Source: Candidatus Pacearchaeota archaeon (lineage in GTDB: Archaea > Nanobdellota > Nanobdellia > Pacearchaeales > GW2011-AR1). Taken from it: a DNA stretch of 56,654 nucleotides. Shown here piece by piece: positions 23,838 to 32,867 of the stretch (its first letter is position 1; every line of letters begins with the position of its first letter). Position numbers and translations under genes: made by a program. Location of the stretch: contig JAGVWZ010000010.1 in the NCBI GenBank assembly GCA_018304045.1, forward strand, positions 1 through 56,654, given 5' to 3'. The notes under the pieces were generated by a model. That model saw only the letters and a program-made list of their open reading frames with translations. It did not search any database and was not told where the DNA came from.

Positions 23838-24941
23838 ATGACTGCAAAAATAAAATTATCCAAATATGCTCTTGAAGATTTGTATTTAAACAAAAATTTA
23901 TCTACTTATAAAATTGCTAAAAAATTCAATTGTGATCCTTCAGTTATACAAAATAGATTAAAAGAATATTCAATAAGTTTAAGAAATCCTAAGAAAGAGA
24001 TAAAAATATCCAAAGAGAAACTTATTGATTTATATATTGTTAAGAAACTTTCAACTCAGAGAATAGCTAGAATACTCGGAATAAGTTCTTGTTCTGTTTA
24101 TTATAAATTAAAAAAGGCAGATATAAAACTTCGCTCTAAGAATTTATTAACTATCAACAAAGAGGAATTACAGCAATTGTACATTGAACAGGGATTATCT
24201 CTCTCCCAAATTGCTAAAAAATTAGGTTATAGTAAAGTTACTATTTTTAATAAATTAAAGAAACTAGGAATTAAAACAAGAAACCTTTCGTTAGCAAACA
24301 CTAAATATCCTAAAAAGAGTTTTGATGGTAATAATAAAATTAAAGCATATATGATCGGATTTAGGCTAGGGGATTTGAATGTTAAGGCAATTAACAATGA
24401 TTCCACTGTTTTTATTAAATCAAGTACTACAAAAAAAGAGCAATCAGATTTAATAAAAACAGTTTATGGAAAATATGGGCATTTTAGAATTAATCTTATT
24501 GAAGGAGTTTATTCTATTTATTGTAATTTAAATAGTTCTTTTTATTTTTTGATTCAAAAAAAAGATCAGATTGAAAATTGGATTTTTAGTAATGATAACT
24601 ATTTTTTTGCGTTTTTAGGAGGATATAGTGATGCAGAAGGTAATTTTGGAGTATATAGTGGTATGGCTCGATTTAGATTAGGTACTTATGATAAAAATAT
24701 CCTAATGCAAGCTGCAGATAAATTAAATAAATTAGGTATCATAACTAAATTTAATTTAGAGGGAAGGGCTATTATTGGTAAGCAGAATCAAGACTTTTAT
24801 AGGATAAGTATAAATGAAAAGAAATCCTTATTAAAGTTCATTAAAAATATTAAGCCTTTTATTCTTCATAAAAAAAGATTTAATGACCTTATTCTTTGTG
24901 AAAATAATATTTTAGAAAGAAATAAAAAGCATAGAATTTAA
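23838..24941 (+). CDS. Free-standing HTH-repeat LAGLIDADG homing-endonuclease-like protein
   Basis: Three successive helix-turn-helix units occupy the N-terminal 150 residues (LSTYKIAKKFNCDPSVIQNRL, LSTQRIARILGISSCSVYYKL, LSLSQIAKKLGYSKVTIFNKL), each ending in KxxxIxxR. The rest contains two LAGLIDADG motifs: YMIGFRLGDL and FLGGYSDAEG, both with the catalytic acidic residue. It is not inside an intein or intron that I can see; it sits 8 nt before metS. Either an orphan homing nuclease or one domesticated as a DNA-binding regulator. Start from the TATA spacing. Confidence 0.75.
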   Translation: MTAKIKLSKYALEDLYLNKNLSTYKIAKKFNCDPSVIQNRLKEYSISLRNPKKEIKISKEKLIDLYIVKKLSTQRIARILGISSCSVYYKLKKADIKLRSKNLLTINKEELQQLYIEQGLSLSQIAKKLGYSKVTIFNKLKKLGIKTRNLSLANTKYPKKSFDGNNKIKAYMIGFRLGDLNVKAINNDSTVFIKSSTTKKEQSDLIKTVYGKYGHFRINLIEGVYSIYCNLNSSFYFLIQKKDQIENWIFSNDNYFFAFLGGYSDAEGNFGVYSGMARFRLGTYDKNILMQAADKLNKLGIITKFNLEGRAIIGKQNQDFYRISINEKKSLLKFIKNIKPFILHKKRFNDLILCENNILERNKKHRI

Positions 24942-24949
24942 GTTAGTTT

Positions 24950-26401
24950 ATGAAAAACAAAAAAACATTTTATGTAACAACCCCAATATATTATCCTACT
25001 GCAAAACCTCATCTTGGGACGGCATATACAACTATAGCTGCAGATATACTCGCTAGATGGCATAAGCTTTTAGGAGAAGATGTTTTTTTCTTAACTGGAA
25101 CAGATGAACATGGACAAAAGCTTGATGAAGCTGCAAAAAAAGTAGGTAAGAATCCTAAAGAATATGTTGATGAACTTGTTAAAGAGTTTAAGAATGTGTG
25201 GAAAGAATTAAATATAAATTTTGATGAATTTATAAGAACAACTGATAAAAAGCATGAAGAAATTGTTAAAAAACTTATTAAAAAAATTTATGATAATGGG
25301 GATTTATATGAAGAAGATTATGAAGGATTATATTGTGTTCCTTGCGAATCTTATTGGACTGAAAAAGATTTATTTAATGGAAAATGTCCTTCTTGTGGGA
25401 GAGGAGTTCAGTCAATAAAAGAAAAAGCTTATTTTTTTAGACTTTCAAAATATCAGAAAAAGTTAATTGAGCTTTATAACAATAATTCCGATTTTGTTTT
25501 GCCTAAATCAAAAAAAAATGAAATGATAAATCGGATTGAAGAAGGGTTGAAAGATGTTAGCTTTACAAGAAGTAAATTCAAATGGGGTGTTGAATTTCCT
25601 ATGAACAAAGATTATGTCCTCTGGGTCTGGGCTGATGCACTTACTAATTATATATCTGCTCTTGAATGGCCTGATGGTAAGAATTTTAAAAAATTTTGGC
25701 CAGCCAATATTCATTTAATTGGAAAGGATATTTTATGGTTCCATTCTGTAATCTGGCCTGCAATGCTAATGTCTGCAGGTATTAATATGCCTAAAACAAT
25801 CTTTGCTCATGGTTGGTGGACAGTTGATGGAGAAAAAATGAGTAAAAGTAAGAATAATGTTATAGACCCTCTAGAACTTATTAGGAAATATGGAGTTGAT
25901 AGTTTTAGATATTTTTTATTTAGGGCCTCTACCTTTGGAGAAGATGGGGATTTTTCTGAAAAGGTTTTAATTGAAAGGCATAATAGTGAACTTGCAAATA
26001 AATTTGGAAATTTAATTTCAAGGGTAAGTACACTTGCGGAAAAATATGGTTTAGAAAAAACTGAAAATAAACTCTTGCATAAACTGAATTTAAAACAAAT
26101 TAATTTATATATCAATAATTATGAATTAGATAAGGTATTGAATGAAATATTTAGTTTCATTGATGCATGTAATGAATATGTTCAGGAGAAGAAACCTTGG
26201 GAAACACATGATAAAAAAATTCTCTATCAACTTGTTGATAGCATAAAGGCAATATCTATTTTACTTTGGCCATTTATACCAAGCACTTGTGAAAAAATAT
26301 CTGAACAGTTTGGATTCAAAATTAATTATTCTGAGATTGAAAAACCATTGAAGATTAAGGATATTAGAAAAGGGGAAATTCTATTCAAAAAAATAGAGTA
26401 G
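24950..26401 (+). CDS. metS: Methionyl-tRNA synthetase, catalytic subunit
   Basis: Class I synthetase charging tRNA-Met. Residues 1-483 include PHLGT (HIGH motif, about 20-24) in YYPTAKPHLGTAYT, TGTDEHGQK, a zinc knuckle CVPCESYW...CPSCGR, VWADALTNYISAL, and KMSKS near residue 298 (GEKMSKSKNNV). Only one CxxC pair set is seen, the short archaeal/bacterial type. The usual C-terminal EMAP-like tRNA-binding domain is absent and is encoded separately at 28869-29207. It follows the HTH-LAGLIDADG gene by 8 nt and may use read-through from it. Confidence 0.95.
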   Translation: MKNKKTFYVTTPIYYPTAKPHLGTAYTTIAADILARWHKLLGEDVFFLTGTDEHGQKLDEAAKKVGKNPKEYVDELVKEFKNVWKELNINFDEFIRTTDKKHEEIVKKLIKKIYDNGDLYEEDYEGLYCVPCESYWTEKDLFNGKCPSCGRGVQSIKEKAYFFRLSKYQKKLIELYNNNSDFVLPKSKKNEMINRIEEGLKDVSFTRSKFKWGVEFPMNKDYVLWVWADALTNYISALEWPDGKNFKKFWPANIHLIGKDILWFHSVIWPAMLMSAGINMPKTIFAHGWWTVDGEKMSKSKNNVIDPLELIRKYGVDSFRYFLFRASTFGEDGDFSEKVLIERHNSELANKFGNLISRVSTLAEKYGLEKTENKLLHKLNLKQINLYINNYELDKVLNEIFSFIDACNEYVQEKKPWETHDKKILYQLVDSIKAISILLWPFIPSTCEKISEQFGFKINYSEIEKPLKIKDIRKGEILFKKIE

Positions 26402-26462
26402 ACTTTATATGGATTTTTGATTATACTAATTTTTAAAAAGCATTATTTTATCTTGTATCAAT

Positions 26463-27122
26463 ATGGGAAGTAATAAGGGTATTGAAAAAACTAGACGAGT
26501 TAAGGTACGTCATATGATCTCAGATACTTGTAATGAGGTTGTAGATGCTTTAAACAGGTTAGAAGCTATTTTGCAGACTAATCTTCCTGCAGTGAATTCA
26601 GATACTGCAATGAGTCATTTAGATCTTCAAGAAGCTTGGTATCAGTACTGTCATAGATTAGTTAATAGTATTGAATTAATAAGAATAAAAAATTCTGGAT
26701 CTGAGAGTGTTCTTAATTCTTTATATCCTGAACTGCTTCCAGGTTTTGTAGAATATCTGCAAAAATTTGGGAGTGTTAGTTTTGGAAGACATGTAAGCTA
26801 TAAAAATAATGTCGGAAGAGTTGGTGTTTTTATTGCCAGAGGAATAGAACAAGAAGGTAATTTTTTAGGCATTTTTGAACAAGGAGATGAACATTTTAGT
26901 TATAGTGGCTATGTTCCAATTAATGTTTCTGAAGAAGAATTTCATAGACCTTCTGTTCATGATGTTTCTAAAGAAGAGTCCTTATGCTCTTCGGTTTATC
27001 CTCTAGGTTCTTCTGGAATCGATGGTGGAAACTTTGCCTATGTAAGACTTTTTGCTGAGAAAACTGCTGATGGATTTGAAAGATTAGATGGATTTTTGGA
27101 AAGGGGAATCAAATTTCCTTAG
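26463..27122 (+). CDS. Hypothetical 219-residue protein
   Basis: Not recognised. The first 90 residues are helical (TCNEVVDALNRLEAILQTNL, LQEAWYQYCHRLVNSIELIR), the rest beta-rich with Gly/Phe (VGRVGVFIARGIEQEGNFLGIFEQGDEHFSYSGYVPINV). No membrane segment. An A/T box TTTTTAAAAA lies 23-25 nt upstream of the ATG. It belongs to the group of solitary leaderless orphans. Confidence 0.62.
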   Translation: MGSNKGIEKTRRVKVRHMISDTCNEVVDALNRLEAILQTNLPAVNSDTAMSHLDLQEAWYQYCHRLVNSIELIRIKNSGSESVLNSLYPELLPGFVEYLQKFGSVSFGRHVSYKNNVGRVGVFIARGIEQEGNFLGIFEQGDEHFSYSGYVPINVSEEEFHRPSVHDVSKEESLCSSVYPLGSSGIDGGNFAYVRLFAEKTADGFERLDGFLERGIKFP

Positions 27123-27410
27123 TTTTTTGTTTTATTAATTCGTACTAGCTTACCTTTCTGAAGCATCCTATTATTTATCGACTTCGTCAGATAAATATTT
27201 TTTATAATTGATAGTGTCATGAACTTAAAGTCTTGTAAACATGCATAAGCGATTCTTCTTAGCATCTGCATAACTAAATCTATTGGAAATACTAAATAAC
27301 GTAGAAAAAAATAAGTTGGCAGAGCCACTTATTTTGTACATTGAACTTCAGAATCCTAAGTAAATACATTAATTCAAAAGGTTTAAATTGTTGCCTTGTA
27401 TTCTTTGCAT
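27123..27410. other. Intergenic region with one hairpin
   Basis: ATTTATC-GAC-TTC-GTC-A-GATAAAT near 27174-27197 is a strong hairpin with a short UUC loop. The right end carries the PAP2-like promoter (TTTAAATT, 27382-27389). A 69-codon GTG-started frame on the minus strand has no promoter and I do not accept it as a gene. Confidence 0.5.
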
Positions 27411-28052
27411 ATGGTTGAAAACATATATGTTTATTTAAAGAAGGAGTTTTTTCGATGGAAAATAGAAGTATTGGAACATAGATATTTATTATTGTTATCA
27501 GTTTTATTTTTAATTATTGCAGAAGTAATTAATTATTTTTCTGGAGTCTATACAAATAGGGTTGGTGCTGCTGTTTCTCCTGATTTGATTCTTGATTATA
27601 TTCCTCCAATTGATTTAGGTTTTTTATTTGTCTATGGTTTTATGTTTATTTTAGCAGTTTTAGCAATTTATCCTTTATTTTTTAAACCAAAAAAATTACA
27701 TGAAGTAATAAGTCATGTTAGTTTTCTTTTAATGGTGAGGGCGATATTTATTTGTTTTACACATCTAAAAGTTCCTGTTGGAGCTATTATGAAAGACTTT
27801 CCAGGATGGTTATCTGCTTTTAGTTTTCAAAATGATTTATTTTTTTCAGGACATACTGCTGTTCCTTTTTTAGGATTTTTGCTTTTTCATGATAGTAAAA
27901 TTAAATATTTCTTTTTAGTAGGTTCGATAATAATGGGAATGACTGTATTGTTTATGCATGTTCATTATTCAATTGATGTTTTTAGTGCTTTTTTTATAGC
28001 TTATGGTTGCTATAAATTTGGAGAATGGTTGTTTGGAAAAGTAGAGGAATAG
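27411..28052 (+). CDS. PAP2-like membrane phosphatase (sphingomyelin-synthase-like C-terminal type)
   Basis: A 213-residue protein with about five membrane helices. The motifs DLFFSGHTAVPF and HVHYSIDVFSAFF supply the two His and the Asp of the PAP2 C2 and C3 motifs, arranged as in the PAP2_3/sphingomyelin-synthase branch, while the C1 KxxxxxxRP motif is not seen (also typical of that branch). A likely role is lipid phosphate hydrolysis or head-group transfer in the membrane. TTTAAATT lies 21 nt before ATG 27411, preferred over the frame start 27396. Confidence 0.75.
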   Translation: MVENIYVYLKKEFFRWKIEVLEHRYLLLLSVLFLIIAEVINYFSGVYTNRVGAAVSPDLILDYIPPIDLGFLFVYGFMFILAVLAIYPLFFKPKKLHEVISHVSFLLMVRAIFICFTHLKVPVGAIMKDFPGWLSAFSFQNDLFFSGHTAVPFLGFLLFHDSKIKYFFLVGSIIMGMTVLFMHVHYSIDVFSAFFIAYGCYKFGEWLFGKVEE

Positions 28053-28161
28053 ACTCTTTGATTATTTTAGTATTTTTTGGGTTTTATTTTAATAACCATT
28101 ATAAGTTTGCAGGATTTAATGATTTTTCTTGTGAAGATAATTTCTCTTAACCACAATAATG

Positions 28162-28169
28162 TTTATAAC
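28162..28169 (+). promoter_or_regulatory. TATA box fixing the start of the 208-residue anchored protein
   Basis: TTTATAAC with 21 nt to ATG 28191; the longer frame from 28077 would contain the box. Confidence 0.65.
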
Positions 28170-28190
28170 TATAAAATCTCTATATTTTTC

Positions 28191-28817
28191 ATGACTGATG
28201 AAAAGAGAAGGCAAGGAAGATTATCAAGATTCCTTGAAGAAGCTGTTATATATGGGGTAATTGTATTAAGTGCCGCAGGTATTGGTACTTGTTCTGGAAA
28301 ATATCTTCATAATAGATGTTATAATAATTCTTCAACATTCAACCATGGGGTTTCAAAACAAGGGGTTGCTGAAACTTCTGAAACATATAGATTTTCAGAT
28401 GGATTAGATGGTTTTTGGGAATATACTTTGCATCATGATAAGGCCATGATTGAAATTCTTACAGGACATCTTGATACTAGTTCATTAACTTTTAGAGTAT
28501 ATGCGTTTTTGAAGGGCCATAGTCCAAAAGATTATGCAAAAGTATTTACATATAGGACTGATTCAGGGGATTCATCAGTTAAAAGGATTGATATACCTGA
28601 ATTTGGAGCAAGATGGTTCCGTGGTATTGATAGTCATTATAATTCTCATTGGGATTTTTTTGAAAAAGCGAGTATTGCACTTGCAATGGCAAGAAGAGAA
28701 GCATTTTCAAGGAATCCTTCTTCTAGATATCTAGAAGAATTAAATCAAATACCTAGGATGAGTGACCCTATAAAGAAAATTTCAGAAATATTGCATCAAC
28801 CATTACAGGAAAAATAG
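28191..28817 (+). CDS. Hypothetical membrane-anchored protein
   Basis: Not recognised. 208 residues from the promoter-supported ATG: a short basic cytoplasmic end (MTDEKRRQGRLSRF), one membrane helix (AVIYGVIVLSAAGIGTCSG), then a soluble domain with Trp, His and aromatic residues (DGLDGFWEYTLHHDKAMIEIL, GARWFRGIDSHYNSHWDFFEKASIALAMARREAF). No known catalytic motif. It follows the PAP2-like gene on the same strand but with its own promoter. Confidence 0.62.
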   Translation: MTDEKRRQGRLSRFLEEAVIYGVIVLSAAGIGTCSGKYLHNRCYNNSSTFNHGVSKQGVAETSETYRFSDGLDGFWEYTLHHDKAMIEILTGHLDTSSLTFRVYAFLKGHSPKDYAKVFTYRTDSGDSSVKRIDIPEFGARWFRGIDSHYNSHWDFFEKASIALAMARREAFSRNPSSRYLEELNQIPRMSDPIKKISEILHQPLQEK

Positions 28818-28868
28818 GCCCATTTTTCACTTAAATGATAATAATGAAATCAAAGATTCTTAGATAAT

Positions 28869-29207
28869 TTAACTAATTCTGCTTCCTAATTCAATTGAAC
28901 CATCTGGCTGAATAAGTTTAACTTCTGAATGATCATCATTCACTGCTGCAAGAAGCATTCCTTTACTTTCTATGCCCTTTAGTTTTTTTGGTTCTAGGTT
29001 ACAAAATATGATGCATCTTTTTCCATCTAATTCTTCTTTTTGATAATATTGTTTTAATCCTGCTACCAGGATTCTTGTTTCTGTTCCAAGATCTATTTTT
29101 AGTTTATATAATTTATCTGCTCCTGGAACATCTTCTATTTCTAGAATTTCTCCCACTCTTAGGTCTATTTTTTCCCAATCACTGAATGTTACAATACCTT
29201 CTACCAT
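28869..29207 (-). CDS. MetRS beta-like / Trbp111 tRNA-binding protein
   Basis: 112 residues forming an EMAP-type OB fold: FSDWEKIDLRVGEILEIEDVPGADKLYKLKIDLG, then RILVAGLKQYY, GKRCIIFCNLEPKKLKGIESKGMLLAA and a closing IQPDGSIELGSRI. This is the C-terminal tRNA-binding domain that is fused to MetRS in many organisms; here it is a separate gene about 2.5 kb from metS and on the other strand. It probably binds tRNA as a dimer and aids MetRS. Confidence 0.9.
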   Translation of the reverse strand: MVEGIVTFSDWEKIDLRVGEILEIEDVPGADKLYKLKIDLGTETRILVAGLKQYYQKEELDGKRCIIFCNLEPKKLKGIESKGMLLAAVNDDHSEVKLIQPDGSIELGSRIS

Positions 29208-29261
29208 TTTTTTATTAATTTAAGTCTGTTTAAAAATTTGTCGGTTCAAATTTTTAACCTA

Positions 29262-29280
29262 TTCAATTTTGCAAATTGAA
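29262..29280. repeat. Perfect hairpin upstream of the tRNA-binding gene
   Basis: TTCAATTT/AAATTGAA, 8 bp, TGC loop, between the tRNA-binding gene and the glycosyltransferase. Confidence 0.55.
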
Positions 29281-29311
29281 AGTTTAAAAATATTTGGATT
29301 TTGATTCTTAT

Positions 29312-30343
29312 TTATCCTTTATGTTTTTTTAGGATATTATCTAAAATATCAAATAATATATCATAGTCTTGTTTCTTATTTTTTTTAAGATTTTTTGAAT
29401 AGATATTTATATTTTTAATAAATTCTAGGATTCCTTGTTTTTCTCCATTTTCTAGGAATTTTCCAAATCCTTTTTTTTCAATGTATATGGAATTAAAAAC
29501 CTGTTCAAATTGACCTTTTAATGGAATTGCTAAATATGGTTTTTTTAAATAAATTGCTTCTCCTACAGAAGTAAAACCTGCATTGGATATTATGGCTTTA
29601 CAATCTTTTAATTCATTTAAGAAATTCTCTTTTTTTCTAAAGAATAGGTTTGCCTCTTTTCTTTCTTTTTCATAGGGAAATATTACAAAGTTTTCTTTTA
29701 TTTGCTTTAGGGTTTCAATGAATCTTGGATTTTCTTTTGATAAATATACTACAATTTTATCTTTAATACTTGGTTTTATTTTTTTTATCTCTTCTTTTAT
29801 TATTGGAGCAACAATAAAACTATTAAGATTTTTTGGTTCTAATTTGCATAAAGATAGAGCAATTTTATAGTCTGATTTTGGATTTATTATTTTTATAATT
29901 GTTTTTAAAAGAAAGTAGTCTTTTTTGTATTTTTTTGGAATGTTTAATTTATAGTGAACAAACCTATTTTGGTTGCTTATTGAAATTAAGGGTAGTTTAT
30001 AAATAATGGAAATCCATGCAGAAAAGGGTTCCATATCTGAAATGCAAATTTCTGGTTTAAAATTTTTAATTAAATTTTTTATTTTCTTAATCTTTGAAAA
30101 GTTCCTAATAAAGTGGTTTGAATTTGAAAAAAGAGTTTTTAAGGGATTTATTTTTCCATTCTTACAATCCATGTATAGTCCGTTTACTAAAAATGTTTTA
30201 AACTTATCTTTTAAAACATCATATGCTTTGCCATAGGTTATTATTACTACCTTATGGCCTTTTTTTTCTAAATAACTTGCTATTGCAATGGCATGGGTTG
30301 CATGACCAAAACCTTCTCCTGAGACTCCATAGATTATATTCAT
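29312..30343 (-). CDS. MJ1255-like GT-B glycosyltransferase (copy 1)
   Basis: 343 residues with the N-terminal signature MNIIYGVSGEGFGHATHAIAIASYLEKKGHKVVIITYG and a C-terminal nucleotide-sugar site DCKAIISNAGFTSVGEAIYLKKPYLAIPL, matching the MurG/UGT-like MJ1255 family. Members transfer sugars to lipids or proteins; donor and acceptor are unknown. No membrane helix. It ends the minus-strand cluster after MinD (23-nt gap). A second homologue lies at 31732. Confidence 0.82.
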   Translation of the reverse strand: MNIIYGVSGEGFGHATHAIAIASYLEKKGHKVVIITYGKAYDVLKDKFKTFLVNGLYMDCKNGKINPLKTLFSNSNHFIRNFSKIKKIKNLIKNFKPEICISDMEPFSAWISIIYKLPLISISNQNRFVHYKLNIPKKYKKDYFLLKTIIKIINPKSDYKIALSLCKLEPKNLNSFIVAPIIKEEIKKIKPSIKDKIVVYLSKENPRFIETLKQIKENFVIFPYEKERKEANLFFRKKENFLNELKDCKAIISNAGFTSVGEAIYLKKPYLAIPLKGQFEQVFNSIYIEKKGFGKFLENGEKQGILEFIKNINIYSKNLKKNKKQDYDILFDILDNILKKHKG

Positions 30344-30366
30344 GATAGTAGAATTTATTTATATTT

Positions 30367-31146
30367 TTAATAACTTTGTATTCCTAATGAGCCAAGGAGC
30401 TTTCTTAAAAAGCCTTTTTTATGAACTTCAAATTTTACATTTTCTCCAAGTAATCTTCTTGTTGTTAGATTATAACTTTTTGATGCAGGACTTTTTGGAT
30501 GTGTAAAAATCACTGCGTTTTTCATTACTTGAGATTCTTTTATTGCATCGTCTTCTGGAATTATGCCAAGAATTGGTACTTCAAGCATATCTTTTATGTT
30601 TGAAATGGACATTTCAACAGGTTTGCCTTGGAATCTTGTTATTATCACTCCGGTTACTGGTTTTCCTAGTTCTTCTGCTAATTTTATTGCTTTTAATGCA
30701 TCTGTTACAGCAGACATTTCTGGATTGGTTACAATTATTATTTCATCTGATGCAAGCATGGATGATTTTGCTTCTTCACCTAATCCTGCTGCAGAGTCGA
30801 TTAAAATATTGTTTGATATTTTTTTAAGTTTTCTTGCAAAATCGATTAGTTTTCTATAGTCTACTTTTTCTGATTCTTTTAAAGAAAGTGAGGCAGGTAT
30901 TATCTTTGTTCCAGATTCATGTTCATAGATTGCATCCTCTACTTTTGCTTGGCCATTTAAAACATGATTTAGGGTTGTTGGAACAATTGGAGCACCTAAA
31001 TGTATGCCAATATTTGGGGTTGTTAGATTTCCATCAACAATTATAACATCGTGACCTAATTTATTTAGGGAAGTTCCTAAGTTTATGGTTGTTGTTGTTT
31101 TTCCTACACCACCTTTTCCAGATAATATTGCGTAAACTTTTGCCAT
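30367..31146 (-). CDS. minD: MinD/ParA-family ATPase
   Basis: 259 residues with a deviant Walker A SGKGGVGKTTT (9-19, signature K11 and K16), VIIVDGNLTTPNIGIHLG (switch I region) and NILIDSAAGLGEEA (Walker B). The C-terminal KKGFLRKLLGSLGIQS is a basic amphipathic helix like the MinD membrane-targeting sequence. Such ATPases position division or surface structures at the membrane. It lies between two glycosyltransferases and two small helical proteins, which suggests a role in siting surface glycan synthesis; that is inference. Confidence 0.9.
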   Translation of the reverse strand: MAKVYAILSGKGGVGKTTTTINLGTSLNKLGHDVIIVDGNLTTPNIGIHLGAPIVPTTLNHVLNGQAKVEDAIYEHESGTKIIPASLSLKESEKVDYRKLIDFARKLKKISNNILIDSAAGLGEEAKSSMLASDEIIIVTNPEMSAVTDALKAIKLAEELGKPVTGVIITRFQGKPVEMSISNIKDMLEVPILGIIPEDDAIKESQVMKNAVIFTHPKSPASKSYNLTTRRLLGENVKFEVHKKGFLRKLLGSLGIQSY

Positions 31147-31169
31147 TTTTGAGCAGTTAGAACATCCTG

Positions 31170-31631
31170 CTAATTTTTAGTTAGGAGAAAAAGCTTGGTA
31201 TAATTTATAAACCTTTCTAAGATTTCTGAGTATTCCTTTAGTTTTTCTAGATTGACTGAAATTTCCTTCCATTTGTAGGTTATTCTCAGACATACTCCTT
31301 TTCTGAATTCTCCTTCTTTTGTTTTATTTAAGGAATCAATAATTTTAAACATTTCATATATTTCAACAACTTCCATAACTTCTTTACTATTTTTGAATAC
31401 TTGTTTTATTAGATCTATTTTCAATTTAGGTGCGTCAGGAATGGATTTAATCATTTTTTTCTTTTTTGCCTGATCCAGAAGCCCTTCAAAAGAATAGTCT
31501 ATCATTATTTTCCATCTTTTTAATAGGTTTATCATAACATCGCAGGTTTTTGTGTATTTCATGCTTACATAAAGCAAGTGATCTGCAGATATTTTTTCTT
31601 TCATTATTTTTTCTAAAGATTCTTCTGACAT
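31170..31631 (-). CDS. Small helical protein, paralogue pair member 1
   Basis: 153 residues, entirely helical by pattern, with SADHLLYVSMKYTKTCDVMINLLKRWKIMIDYSFEGLL near the N-terminus. The 158-residue protein at 32868 has the matching ADHMTYVTFPIVNEKKLIIKIFEEIFKSIQNSI, and the C-terminal helices align (LEKLKEYSEILERFINYTKLFL versus IEDIKDYIQASKNIFLKI). Function unknown; the layout resembles HEPN-type four-helix bundles but the RxxxxH motif is not clear. MinD starts 23 nt downstream. Confidence 0.65.
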   Translation of the reverse strand: MSEESLEKIMKEKISADHLLYVSMKYTKTCDVMINLLKRWKIMIDYSFEGLLDQAKKKKMIKSIPDAPKLKIDLIKQVFKNSKEVMEVVEIYEMFKIIDSLNKTKEGEFRKGVCLRITYKWKEISVNLEKLKEYSEILERFINYTKLFLLTKN

Positions 31632-31731
31632 GTTTGTTAGGGGGTAGTTATTTCTCTTCTATTTTTTAATAATTAAGAAGGGGGTTAATTTAAAAAGGGG
31701 ATGTTATATATAAATCTTGTCTTTATACTAC

Positions 31732-32835
31732 CTATTGAAGAATTTTTTTATTATTTATGCTGTTAATGGTGTTAATTATTTTTTTAATAGAGTCTTTGGT
31801 TTTTTCCTTGAATTTTAATAAGTTTGAATTTTTCGCTTTTTCAACCATATTAATCATATTAAAATTTTTAAAATTAAAAGATGGGAAAAGATTCTTTTTA
31901 TCTAAATAATCTGCAAGATATTCCTGTTCTACTTGATTTTGGGTTGGAGTAATTATGGCTCTTTTTCCTAATTCTATTAGATCCATTATAGTGGTATAAC
32001 CACTTCTTGAAATAACTACTTTTGATCTGTTCATTAGGTCATTCCTGAGTTTTCCAGATACATAGGGATATATTTCAATATTGTCTTCTTTATTCTCAGA
32101 ATGAGATTTAGAGAAGGTTTCACCTAATACAAAAACTTTTTTTCCATTTAATAATTTACTTTTTTTTATTAGTTCTTCTATAAAGTCTTTTTTTGTATTT
32201 GGAATATATCCACTGGTTATAAAATAATAATCTATGTCTTCTTTTGTTTTTGTTTTTGTGTAGGAAGATAGTATTCCTATATATTTATGAGGCAGATTAT
32301 TGACAATCCAATTGTGAGACATTTTTCCAGCTAAATTATTTTTTGAATCTTCAAAATCAGGTATTAATATCATGTTAAATTCCTTCAGGCAACTATAATT
32401 GACTAGATCAGATATCATTTGGAATATTTTTAATGATTTTGGCATTATTATTTTTATTTGATGGGAAATTATAAACGATTTTATTTTTTTAGAATAGCTT
32501 CCATATCTGCCATCTGAAATTATTAGGTTTATGTTTTTTTCTTTGATTAGTTTATTTACAAACTTATTTTCTTTTTTTACTATTTTTTTAGTTTCAAAAA
32601 TGTCTTTTATTAGGAAGTAATAAAATTTTAATCCATTTCCTCTTTCAAGAGGTGGATAGTCTTCAAAATCTATGAACTCAATTTTATTATTTTTAAGTTC
32701 ATCTTTTAATATGCTGAGTGCTTTTCCATGGGATAGAATCATTATTTCATTTTTCAACATGAATTCTTTTATTATTGGCAATGTTCTTAATGCATGGCCG
32801 AGTCCTAATGAACTTATGGAAAATAGTATTTTCAT
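31732..32835 (-). CDS. MJ1255-like GT-B glycosyltransferase (copy 2)
   Basis: 367 residues: MKILFSISSLGLGHALRTLPIIKEFML at the start and SKVVISRSGYTTIMDLIELGKRAIITPTQNQVEQEYLADYL at the end, the GT-B acceptor loop and nucleotide-sugar site of the same family as the 29312 gene. It follows the 158-residue helical protein by 32 nt. The two glycosyltransferases differ enough to use different substrates. Confidence 0.82.
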   Translation of the reverse strand: MKILFSISSLGLGHALRTLPIIKEFMLKNEIMILSHGKALSILKDELKNNKIEFIDFEDYPPLERGNGLKFYYFLIKDIFETKKIVKKENKFVNKLIKEKNINLIISDGRYGSYSKKIKSFIISHQIKIIMPKSLKIFQMISDLVNYSCLKEFNMILIPDFEDSKNNLAGKMSHNWIVNNLPHKYIGILSSYTKTKTKEDIDYYFITSGYIPNTKKDFIEELIKKSKLLNGKKVFVLGETFSKSHSENKEDNIEIYPYVSGKLRNDLMNRSKVVISRSGYTTIMDLIELGKRAIITPTQNQVEQEYLADYLDKKNLFPSFNFKNFNMINMVEKAKNSNLLKFKEKTKDSIKKIINTINSINNKKILQ

Positions 32836-32867
32836 TAATATTTTATGTTTAAACTCTTTTTTATATC

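Noticed and set aside
27119-27328. 69-residue minus-strand frame
   Set aside because: GTG start, no promoter box or ribosome site, no family resemblance; it overlaps the 3' end of another gene and a hairpin.
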